Assembly: GCA_900169235.1 (NCBI GenBank)
Contig: FWCC01000325.1
Location: 1-15,680, forward strand
Direction: 5' to 3'
DNA: 15,680 nt
Source of the DNA: Zarea fungicola
Lineage: Eukaryota > Ascomycota > Sordariomycetes > Hypocreales > Cordycipitaceae
The position numbers were made by a program, and so were the translations under genes. The notes under the pieces are model-generated. The model made no database searches. It was given only the letters and a program-made list of their open reading frames with translations, and was not told the DNA's origin. Below, piece by piece: positions 8,166-15,105 of this stretch. The stretch's first letter is position 1. Each line of letters opens with the position of its first letter.

Positions 8166-8322
8166 TCACGTCAATGCGGAAACACCAGGTGCAATTCACA
8201 AAGGTGGTGAGCTGGGGTATGCTCTCGCCGTCGCTTGTGGTGCGGTAATGGACAGGTCAGACTTATTGGTTCCCTGCATTGCAGGCGATGGCGAAGCCAA
8301 CTCCGGCTCCACGGCAGCGTGA
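8155..8322 (+). pseudogene. Phosphoketolase fragment
   Basis: The frame ending at TGA 8320-8322 encodes about 55 residues closely resembling the thiamine-diphosphate region of xylulose-5-phosphate/fructose-6-phosphate phosphoketolases: [22 protein letters not shown], and GDGEA. The intact enzymes are about 800 residues, so only a small internal piece remains. Damage is visible: the usual IHEGG reads IHKGG, GDGEAETG reads GDGEANSG, and the TGA falls where a conserved Trp codon (AAWH) is expected. No further phosphoketolase sequence was recognised on either side. It is joined to the decayed endosulfine copy, probably by recombination. Non-functional relic. Confidence 0.85.
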
Positions 8323-8760
8323 GGTTTGAATAGCTAGCTTTGAATGCAGGTGAAGGCAATCTAAGTGCATTAGGGCTTAGCACGTAATTAAATACGTTGA
8401 AAAAAAATCTTAGTATAAATTTTGTCTATATCCTCAGCTGGCTCACATCCTCGCCTTCAAGGGCAGGAGACTGCTGTGTCTGTTCTCACTTTTATTTAAA
8501 GCACCAAGATATATTTAATCTCACTTCATTTATATTTGAGCCGCTTTGTATAATTAATGATGAGCCATTTATCCGTCACAAGCTGTGCTCCGGTGCTATG
8601 ATTTTGATTTTTGTACCGAGTGTGAGTAGCTCTGTACGCGTATTGGTAAGAGTATACACAACGTTGACCTACCTAATAAATCTAGGTGTGGGATAATGGG
8701 AGGTGCAATGATGTAGAGTGGCCAGCATAACGATCTGCTGGCGCTCCACTACATTTACTG
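8323..8760. other. Spacer between the phosphoketolase relic and the endosulfine gene
   Basis: No gene was recognised. A 99-codon frame at 8397-8696 starts with TTG in AT-rich DNA and gives a mixed hydrophobic product without motifs, so it is not called. A hairpin at 8711-8754 is listed separately. Confidence 0.35.
8711..8754. repeat. Imperfect hairpin upstream of the endosulfine gene
   Basis: GCCAGC (8721-8726) pairs with GCTGGC (8737-8742) around a 10-nt loop, and ATGTAG (8711-8716) pairs with CTACAT (8749-8754) at the outside, with a mismatched centre. It lies about 150 bp before the start codon at 8902. It could be a regulatory site for a dimeric factor or the remains of a small inverted-repeat element. 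Confidence 0.45.
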
Positions 8761-8835
8761 AAGATCCACAAGGCAGGCATAACGTGAGCAACAGTCACGG
8801 CACCATTATAAAAAGTGGCGAATAGTTATGGGCAA

Positions 8836-8843
8836 TATAAATC
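8836..8843 (+). promoter_or_regulatory. TATA-like element of the endosulfine gene
   Basis: TATAAATC lies about 60 bp before the ATG at 8902. The same 8-mer is retained at 7911-7918 before the start of the decayed copy, so it belongs to the duplicated promoter. Confidence 0.45.
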
Positions 8844-8901
8844 TTAGCATAGGACGCTAGCATCCACTGTCCGTGACAACTAATTTTGCAGAGGAATCAT
8901 T

Positions 8902-9300
8902 ATGGCAGAATATCAGAGCTCAGATCCACAAACTAAAACAGAATCACGCCGTCGCGCCTTATATGGAGATAAGGTGCCCAGAGGTAAGCTACTTCGTGGG
9001 CAGCTAGAGGTTAGTCCCCAACATAAATTAATCCTCCCTGCCAGTCCTTTGCACATCTGACGGCCTGGGTAGGAAAGAACCTATTTTGATTCTGGTGATT
9101 TTGCCCTGTCACAGGCCCATACATCCACGAACATTGGCAAGGTAGAGACAGGCACAGAGCATCCAATTCGGAAGAACATATCCCATCCAGAATCCAGTGT
9201 CCCTGCGTCTAGCAATGTCTCTGGTGTAGGTAGCGATGCAAACCTTTGCAATCAGTGCCAGTCTACCGACGTAAAGAATGAGAGTAATCTTCATAAGTAG
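8902..9300 (+). CDS. Endosulfine (ENSA/Igo) family protein, two exons (8902-9009, 9073-9300)
   Basis: Splicing gives 111 residues. The family consists of small proteins which, once phosphorylated by Greatwall/Rim15 kinases on the Ser of FDSGD, inhibit PP2A-B55; in yeast Igo1/2 promote entry into quiescence. Seen: ALYGDKVPRGKLL, corresponding to the family LYGKLP..DLL segment, then ERTYFDSGDFALSQA with the expected phospho-site Ser43, then TGTEHP and a Ser/Asn-rich tail without motifs. The intron (9010-9072, 63 nt, phase 0) has donor GTTAGT, branch CTGAC (9057-9061) and acceptor TAG, and joins QLE to ERTYFDSGD exactly where the family is continuous. The usual FDSGDY is FDSGDF and the YGK motif is YGD, so it is a diverged member. 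A decayed copy lies 924 bp upstream. A canonical endosulfine gene may exist elsewhere in the genome. Confidence 0.85.
9010..9072 (+). other. Intron of the endosulfine gene (63 nt)
   Basis: Donor GTTAGT, branch CTGAC with the branch A at 9060, acceptor GGGTAG ending at 9072. Removal restores the conserved core across the junction. The equivalent intron in the decayed copy is about 8086-8137, with its donor changed. Confidence 0.85.
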
Positions 9301-9643
9301 GCAGCCTAATCTCAGACGCAAGGATTACAGACGCGGTGAAATAACAATTATAACTCGGGTTCAGTGGTTAGTAAGAGTGACCCAAGCAATGCAATAGAGA
9401 GATACATAGGTATTCAGTAAAAAGAAGGACCTTAGCTGGTATAGAAAGGATAGGTCTGCGTTGCCCAACCCAAACAATATTTTCAACGAGGAAACGGTTT
9501 TCAATGCTAGCAGGCGAGCGCAGCCTCTATCTGCGTTCGCTTTATCACACAGACTGACCTGTTGGGGAGAGAGCGTCAGCTTCTAACTTGACAGCCAGTA
9601 GAGGCTGCTGTTCAGCCCGATGTGTCCATGTCGTAATTCCTAG
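9301..9643. other. Spacer without recognised genes
   Basis: This contains the presumed 3' end of the endosulfine gene and a 17-codon ATG frame at 9504 (MLAGERSLYL). No splice signal was found to connect that frame to the gene that follows. Nothing else is evident. Confidence 0.3.
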
Positions 9644-9933
9644 ATGCTGAATAGAATTTACAGGGATTGCTTGAACCATTTGCAACAGCATTCGTACGTT
9701 TCAGCGGCAGAAATGGGTGCTATTCAGCTACTACGAGCAAAACGCTTCCCCGGTAAGCCGATTTGAGTGACGATATAATAAGACCGCTGATGCGAGTTTC
9801 TTCAGAATTTGCATTTGGCCTTCTAACTTTCTCTTACCCAAAAGAAGTTCTGAGAGAGGGACGTGGGATCCGTTCTGATTTATTTCACTGGGCAACTAAT
9901 GGCGCCTTCATTTTCTTCCCTTTCTCTACCTGA
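9644..9933 (+). CDS. Small hypothetical gene or gene remnant, two exons (9644-9752, 9806-9933)
   Basis: ATG at 9644 opens 36 codons reading MLNRIYRDCLNHLQQ and ending AKRFP. A very good intron follows (9753-9805, 53 nt; donor GTAAGC, branch GCTGAT, acceptor TTCTTCAG). The joined frame continues FAFGLLTFSYPKEVL to TGA 9931-9933, for 78 residues. The splice quality argues for a once-functional gene. The downstream open segment at 9972-10097 may be its next exon, but no convincing intron was found. The product has a helical first half and an aromatic second half. No family recognised. Confidence 0.4.
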
Positions 9934-9971
9934 AATTGAGGTCAAGTCACATTAGGCAGAATTACGTACGT

Positions 9972-10097
9972 ATGCCTGAAAAGGGAACTTGGGGGCCTAT
10001 GGTGGATCCCAACTGCCGGAAATACCATTGGTTTCGGAAGTTCGCCGAACGGATGCTGTTCAATCAACCCACTGGTAAAGAGTACTCAGAACTATAG
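9972..10097 (+). CDS. Open segment, 41 codons, possible terminal exon
   Basis: ATG at 9972 to TAG 10095-10097 reads coding-like (GPMVDPNCRKYHWFRKFAER, then a Gln/Gly/Lys-rich end). The frame is also open upstream for about 20 codons. It may be the last exon of the remnant starting at 9644. Part of it has a second degenerate copy at 10196-10240. Function unknown. Confidence 0.3.
   Translation: MPEKGTWGPMVDPNCRKYHWFRKFAERMLFNQPTGKEYSEL
10006..10052 (+). repeat. Direct repeat copy 1 (partner at 10196-10240)
   Basis: ATCCCA.CTGCCG, AATA.CATTGGT, TCGGAAG and CGAACGG recur in the same order at 10196-10240, 190 bp downstream, with two single-base gaps and several substitutions. Copy 1 keeps the YHWFRKFAER frame; copy 2 is frameshifted. 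This suggests a duplicated, decaying exon. Confidence 0.6.
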
Positions 10098-10195
10098 AAA
10101 AGCTAATCCCGTCGAAGATCGAACAGCTGCATTCAAGATGAAGTTAGCAGCCAGCCTGTGGCTTTGCCATTATTCTTAAGCGCTAACCCTAAGGT

Positions 10196-10240
10196 ATCCC
10201 AGCTGCCGAATATCATTGGTTCGGAAGCCAGCACGAACGG
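10196..10240 (+). repeat. Direct repeat copy 2 (partner at 10006-10052)
   Basis: This is the degenerate second copy of the segment at 10006-10052. The short YHWF peptide is retained in one frame, but two one-base deletions break the reading frame seen in copy 1. Confidence 0.6.
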
Positions 10241-10260
10241 TTTTGTCCGTGTTCCGCTGG

Positions 10261-11097
10261 CTAGTGCGATCGCGATTTGGCTGTGGATCGAGAGAAACCG
10301 AGTGGCAAAGGCGTCCGCTACGGTACGAGTATGGAGTATAGTGTACCCATTTACTGTAAAACGCCAATGACCAGTGGCTCTTTCGAAAACGGTACGGGCA
10401 TCTCGTTGGACGCACGTAATTAAACGCCATACATTGGGTGCCTGGTAGGTCAAATACTTATTATCCACTGTACGGAGTACGGAGGACAGATTAAAGGGGA
10501 GGGACTTTGTGGTACAGCTTAGTGCCCTAGAAATGCAGGTGGCGAAGTTTCGACATACCACTTCAGAACTGCGCTAGCCGTCACTTCAACTTTCTTCCAT
10601 CCCTACTATAAAATTCCGGCAACGGGCTAGATTCTTACACTGTTCTAGACACCGCCTTCTACCATAGGTACCCCTTAAGTACACTCGTAGACACAGAGTC
10701 AGCTGGTATCGCGTTCATTGTCAATATAATATTCACACACGCGAAACGCATAATATCGATTCCCTCTTCAACTGACTACAAACTTGAAATATCGTTACAG
10801 TAATTTTATTATTTCCAGTAAGTGAGAAACATCCATTCCACCCGTTGGAAATGTCCAACAGGTCAACTATCACGCTCTGTTACATACTGTCCCTCTTCCG
10901 TGGATAAAACTTTATAAAGAACTGGCGCGAATTTTACAACATACGTGTAAATGATTATGGCATCATCTGATTGCCCATTTAAAGATACTCACTAACAGAA
11001 TAATCTAGATTAAGTATAACTCTTTGACATAGAGCCATCATTGACTCCGCAAATGCTTCTCAACCCGAACTAAACCCTTTCCAAAGGCTACAGAGAA
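10261..11097. other. Spacer without recognised genes
   Basis: Frames on both strands near 10133-10561 give no recognisable domain and overlap the degenerate repeat. The rest is AT-rich with an 18-codon frame near 10851 (MSNRSTITLC) and a small inverted repeat GTTGGA/TCCAAC at about 10845-10858. Nothing supports a gene. Confidence 0.3.
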
Positions 11098-11350
11098 ATG
11101 TCTCCTAGTAATGGAACGCCAACTAGCCATCAAGTGCTAGCAGCAAACCTAAACGCCCTTATGATTTGTTCTCAGAGGGAAGATATCACAGATGGTTGGT
11201 TTCCATTTCCAATTTAACGTTTGACGCATTAATGAGGAAATAGCCCAGATCCACAGTATACTGGACCTTGCCATCAGGGTTGCTACCACCTTAGAAAGGC
11301 AGGTGACTAACTCAGGTATTGCGGCAGCGGCTGGCAACACCACCGCCTAG
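11098..11350 (+). CDS. Possible small two-exon gene (11098-11194, 11244-11350)
   Basis: ATG 11098 begins MSPSNGTPTSHQVLAANLNA. A putative 49-nt intron (11195-11243; donor GTTGGT, branch-like ATTAAT, acceptor TAG) joins it in phase 1 to an open frame reading QIHSILDLAIRVATTLERQV and ending at TAG 11348-11350, for 67 residues. Joining gives a continuous helical product. The donor and branch are weak, so this is tentative. No family recognised. It could be a relic. Confidence 0.3.
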
Positions 11351-11705
11351 AGGCTTGGTAAATCGTTCATCAACAGGAATGATTGGGTCGTCGAACTCTA
11401 TGCCAGCGCAATCTATTTTAAGATATTAATATAGATGAAATAACAGGACTTCAATACAATAAAGAGGCACTCCCACTCAACCATTTTATTATAGTGTAAT
11501 GGTGCTTCGCTATACCGTTCCATGTCAATAAAATCCAACAGAGAGGTATCCAGTTCAACTTCTCCCGCGTTGCATATTTCACGTTTTACTACGCGTCAGT
11601 TATCGAGGCGGGGCAGACGTTTAATAGGGGGGCAGTACCTCACCTATTTTTATTGCGCCCTATCTGCGCCTGTGAAGACGCGATCCAACGCAGCATAAGT
11701 TTCCT
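11351..11705. other. Spacer without recognised genes
   Basis: AT-rich with one GC-rich run near 11605-11640. AATAAA on the minus strand (11648-11653) could serve the minus-strand frame that stops at 11706. No coding signal was seen. Confidence 0.3.
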
Positions 11706-11969
11706 TCAACACCACCTGCCTTCCTCATACCGTGGCCCGTACACGGGCAGAATCGACCGCCGATAGGGGTCGTAAATCGTTGGTGCTAAATAATCAAGGT
11801 CATATGTTTCATGTCGTGGCCTGTTAGGCATCGATTGGCAATTTATGAGGTCAGTAAGGGGGCCAGACACCCGGGCTGCCTCGGCGGACCCAGCCACGAG
11901 TCTCCAAGGGGCGAGCAACACCGTACGCGCGAAACAATTAAAGTACATCGTAGCTTGATCAACATACAA
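11706..11969 (-). CDS. Unassigned open frame, 87 codons, possible terminal exon
   Basis: The minus-strand frame ends at TGA 11706-11708. Its C-terminal half reads protein-like (RPRHETYDLDYLAPTIYDPY, then a Tyr/Arg/Glu-rich end). An AATAAA on the same strand lies about 55 nt after the stop. The N-terminal half looks less like protein, and no convincing acceptor site or upstream exon was found. It may be a terminal exon, a relic, or chance. No family recognised. Confidence 0.25.
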   Translation of the reverse strand: MYVDQATMYFNCFARTVLLAPWRLVAGSAEAARVSGPLTDLINCQSMPNRPRHETYDLDYLAPTIYDPYRRSILPVYGPRYEEGRWC

Positions 11970-12613
11970 CTCTACAAGTATTTAAGCATACATGTATTTA
12001 TATTTTCGCGGTTGACCACCTAGGCTATGACCGGGACCGCCAAGCGAGGCACGAAAGCAGCGCTGCCATCGCAGGAGACGACCGACGCAGCGCTCAGTTC
12101 GGCAACCCTATTATTAGGTTAATACAATTTCAATAAGCGGTTGCATTACGGAGCTCACTTACACGTTCTTTTCACCCATAATAAGTATGCTAGGCATTAG
12201 CTCAACGGAGTTGTGTACTTAGGTCGTTCTAGAGTTGGGACAATTATCTTACCGAAGGAACTCTGTAGATAGGGAGTATACTCACCAGCTAAAAGTCACT
12301 AATTCTATCAACGTAATGATTGCAAGTTAGTGTTAGTTAGGGATAGTACATACATTCTGCAGTGGCTGCATATTAGCTTCCAAGCCATAGTTAGTAGAAT
12401 TACGCGATGTAGACTTACAGGCTAAATGACCAACTTCATTAGCAAACAGCCAGTGGATGGTGAGTAGGTGCACACAACTTACGCACTTGTGTAGAGTCAC
12501 AGGATTGTTAGTTTGTAATATTCAGATATTGGGATTGACATGCACTTACATGCTACTAGCCCCCTCCAGCAACATTAGCACACCACTGGCACGTAGTTGG
12601 GAAGAGAAGTATC
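11970..12613. other. Spacer without recognised genes
   Basis: No gene was seen. It includes an 8-bp direct repeat GCAGCGCT (12057-12064 and 12087-12094). A 68-codon frame at 12457-12663 runs into the LTR and has no domain, so it is not called. Confidence 0.3.
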
Positions 12614-12618
12614 CTCGC
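12614..12618. repeat. Target-site duplication, left copy (CTCGC)
   Basis: It is identical to 12810-12814 and directly abuts the TGTCA end of the solo LTR. Confidence 0.75.
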
Positions 12619-12809
12619 TGTCACGACTCACGTGGTGTCACTTGCCAAGACTCAACAATATGACAACGAATTAGTCGCGGAGAGAGCTGGAGAGGACTCC
12701 CTCCTCTCCAGTGATCAATATACTCATTATTGATAACTACAAGCTATCTCATAGCTAACCTCTTGCTGTCTCTCTTCTTCTTCTTTGTGTTAGCCATGTA
12801 CCCCTGACA
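12619..12809. mobile_element. Solo LTR of an LTR retrotransposon (191 bp)
   Basis: The element starts TGTCAC and ends CCTGACA, giving the TGTCA/TGACA inverted termini typical of LTRs. It is flanked on both sides by an identical 5-bp target-site duplication, CTCGC (12614-12618 and 12810-12814), as expected from retroviral-type integration. Inside are a perfect 10-bp hairpin (12687-12711), a TATA-like AT-rich stretch near 12716-12736 and a pyrimidine tract near 12765-12785. No second LTR, primer-binding site or reverse-transcriptase sequence is in the window, so it is a solo LTR left by recombination. The superfamily (Copia or Gypsy) cannot be decided. Confidence 0.8.
12687..12711. repeat. Perfect hairpin inside the LTR
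   Basis: CTGGAGAGGA (12687-12696) and TCCTCTCCAG (12702-12711) are perfect reverse complements around a 5-nt loop. In an LTR this may act in RNA folding or 3'-end formation. Confidence 0.85.
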
Positions 12810-12814
12810 CTCGC
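12810..12814. repeat. Target-site duplication, right copy (CTCGC)
   Basis: It is identical to 12614-12618 and directly abuts the TGACA end of the solo LTR. Confidence 0.75.
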
Positions 12815-13403
12815 TATCTTATAGTAATGAAAGCATTCGATGAATTTTGTATGAGCTTATAAGCCAAATAAGACAACTGTTAGATTCTTTGGTAGATGTT
12901 CTCTAGTGACTTAGTCGTTTCACAGATTACTTTTTGCGCACTACCAAGGCTGAAGCCGCACCTGCAAGAATAGTTATAAGAGCAATCATGAACTCCATGA
13001 TGATAAAGCAAGATGTGCGCAAACTATAATAGAAAATAAGACACAGGGTTGTAAAATGTTCACGTATATATGTATAACCACATATATAGACGAGCACTGG
13101 TCTTCCAGAGCGGTTCAGGTGGAGGCTGAGCATACGAGGTACCGCGTTTGGGCAAACTCCTCGCAACGTTACTTGCCATGTCTATGCACTTATTCCTCCT
13201 GTAAATGCTGCAGACAGATGTAACAAATGAGGCTGGAATCCAATTTCCCGCTACGCAATCGCACCCATTCGTAACCGCACACCCAGTCACGCACGCACAA
13301 TGGTAGCTTGACATGATGTCATCACGGTTTCAGAGTTCGAGACTGATGCTGCGACGAGTCAAGAAGATACTAAAGCTTTATAACCTATAATTTAAGGGAA
13401 TTA
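12815..13403. other. Spacer downstream of the beta-tubulin gene
   Basis: This holds the presumed 3' UTR of the minus-strand tubulin gene (13320-13403, with AT-rich stretches) and an AT hairpin at 13065-13088. A Cys-rich minus-strand frame starts at ATG 13312-13314 (HCACVTGCAVTNGCDC). None of it is strong enough to call a gene. Confidence 0.35.
13065..13088. repeat. AT-rich perfect hairpin
   Basis: TATATATGT (13065-13073) and ACATATATA (13080-13088) are perfect reverse complements around a 6-nt loop. It lies about 315 bp past the tubulin stop. It may form a cruciform or be simple-sequence chance. Confidence 0.6.
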
Positions 13404-15105
13404 CTACTCCTGAACATCAAGGGGGAGCTCCTCCTCGTACTCCTCTTCCTCATCGTCAATACCGGCATCCTGGTACTGCTGGTACTCGGAGATGAGGTCG
13501 TTCATATTGGATTCGGCCTCAGTGAACTCCATCTCGTCCATACCTTCGCCAGTGTACCAGTGCAAAAACGCCTTGCGTCGGAACATGGCGGAGAACTGAT
13601 TCCCAACACGCTTAAACAGGTCCTGGATGGAGGTGGAGTTACCAATAAAAGTAGCAGACATCTTCAAACCCCGGGGCGGTACAGCGCAGAGGGCAGTCTG
13701 TATATTGTTGGGGATCCACTCAACGAAGTAAGACGAGTTCTTAATCTGCACATTACGTATCTGGTCCTCTACCTCCTTCATGGACACATTTCCCCGGCTG
13801 GAGTCATGTGAGTGTTAAGGAAATGGCAGAAATTAATACGAAATGGATAGGAAAGGGAAACTTACAAAATAGTAGAACAGGTCAGATATCGGCCATTGCG
13901 GAAGTCCGAGGCTGCCATCATGTTCTTGGGGTCAAACATCTGCTGGGTAAGCTCGGGGACGCTTACAGCACGAAAGGAGTGAGCGCCACGGCTAGTCAGC
14001 GGAGAGAAGCCGACCATAAAAAAGTGTAGACGAGGAAAAGGTACCATATTGACAGCCAGCTTACGGAGGTCCGAGTTTAGCTGGCCAGGGAAACGGAGGC
14101 AAGTGGTGACGCCGGACATGACGGCGGAGACAAGATGGTTTAAATCACCATAAGAAGGATTGGACAGCTTCAAGGTACGCATACAGATGTCGTACAGAGC
14201 CTGATTGTCGATGCAAAAGGTCTCATCCGAGTTCTCAACCAGCTGGTGGACCGACAGCGTGGCATTGTAAGGCTCGACAACAGTGTCTGAATTACCGGGA
14301 GAGGGAACGACGGAAAAAGTGGCCATCATTCGGTCAGGAAATTCCTCACGAATCTTGGAGATGAGCAAAGTGCCCATACCGGCACCGGTACCGCCACCGA
14401 GAGAGTGGGTGATTTGGAAACCTTGGAGGGAGTCGCTGCCCTCGGCCTCACGACGGACTACATCCAGGACTTGGTCGACGAGCTCAGCACCCTCCGTATA
14501 GTGGCCCTTGGCCCAGTTGTTGCCGGCACCGGACTGGCCGAAGACAAAGTTATCCGGTCGGAAGAGCTGGCCGAAAGGTCCTGCACGGACGGCATCCATA
14601 GTACCAGGTTCTAGATCGACGAGGACGGCTCGAGGGACAAACTTGCTGTCGGATGCCTATTTAGCGGTTAGTCAGGAAGCTATTGTCTCGGTAAGTATTC
14701 ACCAACGAACTTCGTTAAAGTAAACGCTCATACGCTGGAGCTGTAGCTCGGAGCTGCCATTGTAGACACCATTGCTATCGAGGCCGTGCTCGCCAGAGAT
14801 GGTTTGCCAGAATGCAGTACCAATTTGGTTACCCTGCCAAACGTCGTAAGCCGTTGATCCGTAATTGCCTCGACAATCTACAGGACCTACTTACACATTG
14901 GCCGACCTGGACATGAATCTATACGGGCGGTAGATAGCGCAACATTAGCAGCGCTTCAGAGGTAGCTTAGGGTGTTTTGGGCTGTAAATTGTGCCAGCAT
15001 TGATATGCAAGGCTAGATGACATAGAAACACGGCGCATGTTATAAGCAGGCTTCGTGGAAGGCTAAACAAGCTTTTGAGGTAAAAATACGCACAATCTCA
15101 CGCAT
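13404..15105 (-). CDS. Beta-tubulin, five exons (15105-15094, 14918-14895, 14833-14711, 14656-13866, 13797-13404)
   Basis: The spliced CDS is 1344 nt, 447 residues, the normal family length. It is the GTP-binding subunit that pairs with alpha-tubulin in microtubules. Seen: MREI in a 12-nt first exon, IHVQVGQC in a 24-nt second exon, GNQIG, the tubulin signature GGGTGAG (140-146), MREI-to-FNE intron positions after codons 4, 12 and 53, a fourth intron in codon 317, and an acidic C-terminal tail ([17 protein letters not shown]). Introns are 175, 61, 54 and 68 nt with good donors except GTGCGT and GTTCGT. Benzimidazole-site residues H6, Y50, Q134, A165, F167, E198, F200, L240 and M257 are of the sensitive type. 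Unusual changes at conserved places are C127S, C129S, K174G, V175N, E205Q and A271S. With no stops or frameshifts, it is probably functional but may be a second, divergent paralogue. Confidence 0.97.

Noticed and set aside
8397..8696. 99-codon plus-strand frame
   Set aside because: It starts with TTG in AT-rich sequence, and its composition is that of random AT-rich DNA with no motif or splice support.
10133..10561. 142-codon minus-strand open frame
   Set aside because: It has no recognisable domain, overlaps the degenerate direct repeat, and competes with open frames on the other strand. Length alone is not enough.
12328..12346. Telomere-like repeat (TTAG/TTAGGG units)
   Set aside because: Only one TTAGGG unit occurs with two partial ones, which is too little for a telomeric or interstitial array.
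12457..12663. 68-codon plus-strand gene
   Set aside because: It runs into the solo LTR, has no domain, and is shorter than frames expected by chance in this spacer.
12927..13166. 79-codon minus-strand frame with a hydrophobic end
   Set aside because: The short hydrophobic C-terminus is suggestive, but most of the frame is unstructured, spans an AT-rich hairpin and has no support.
14283..14723. Plus-strand open frames across the tubulin gene
   Set aside because: They are antisense shadows of the long tubulin exon, whose minus-strand reading is certain.
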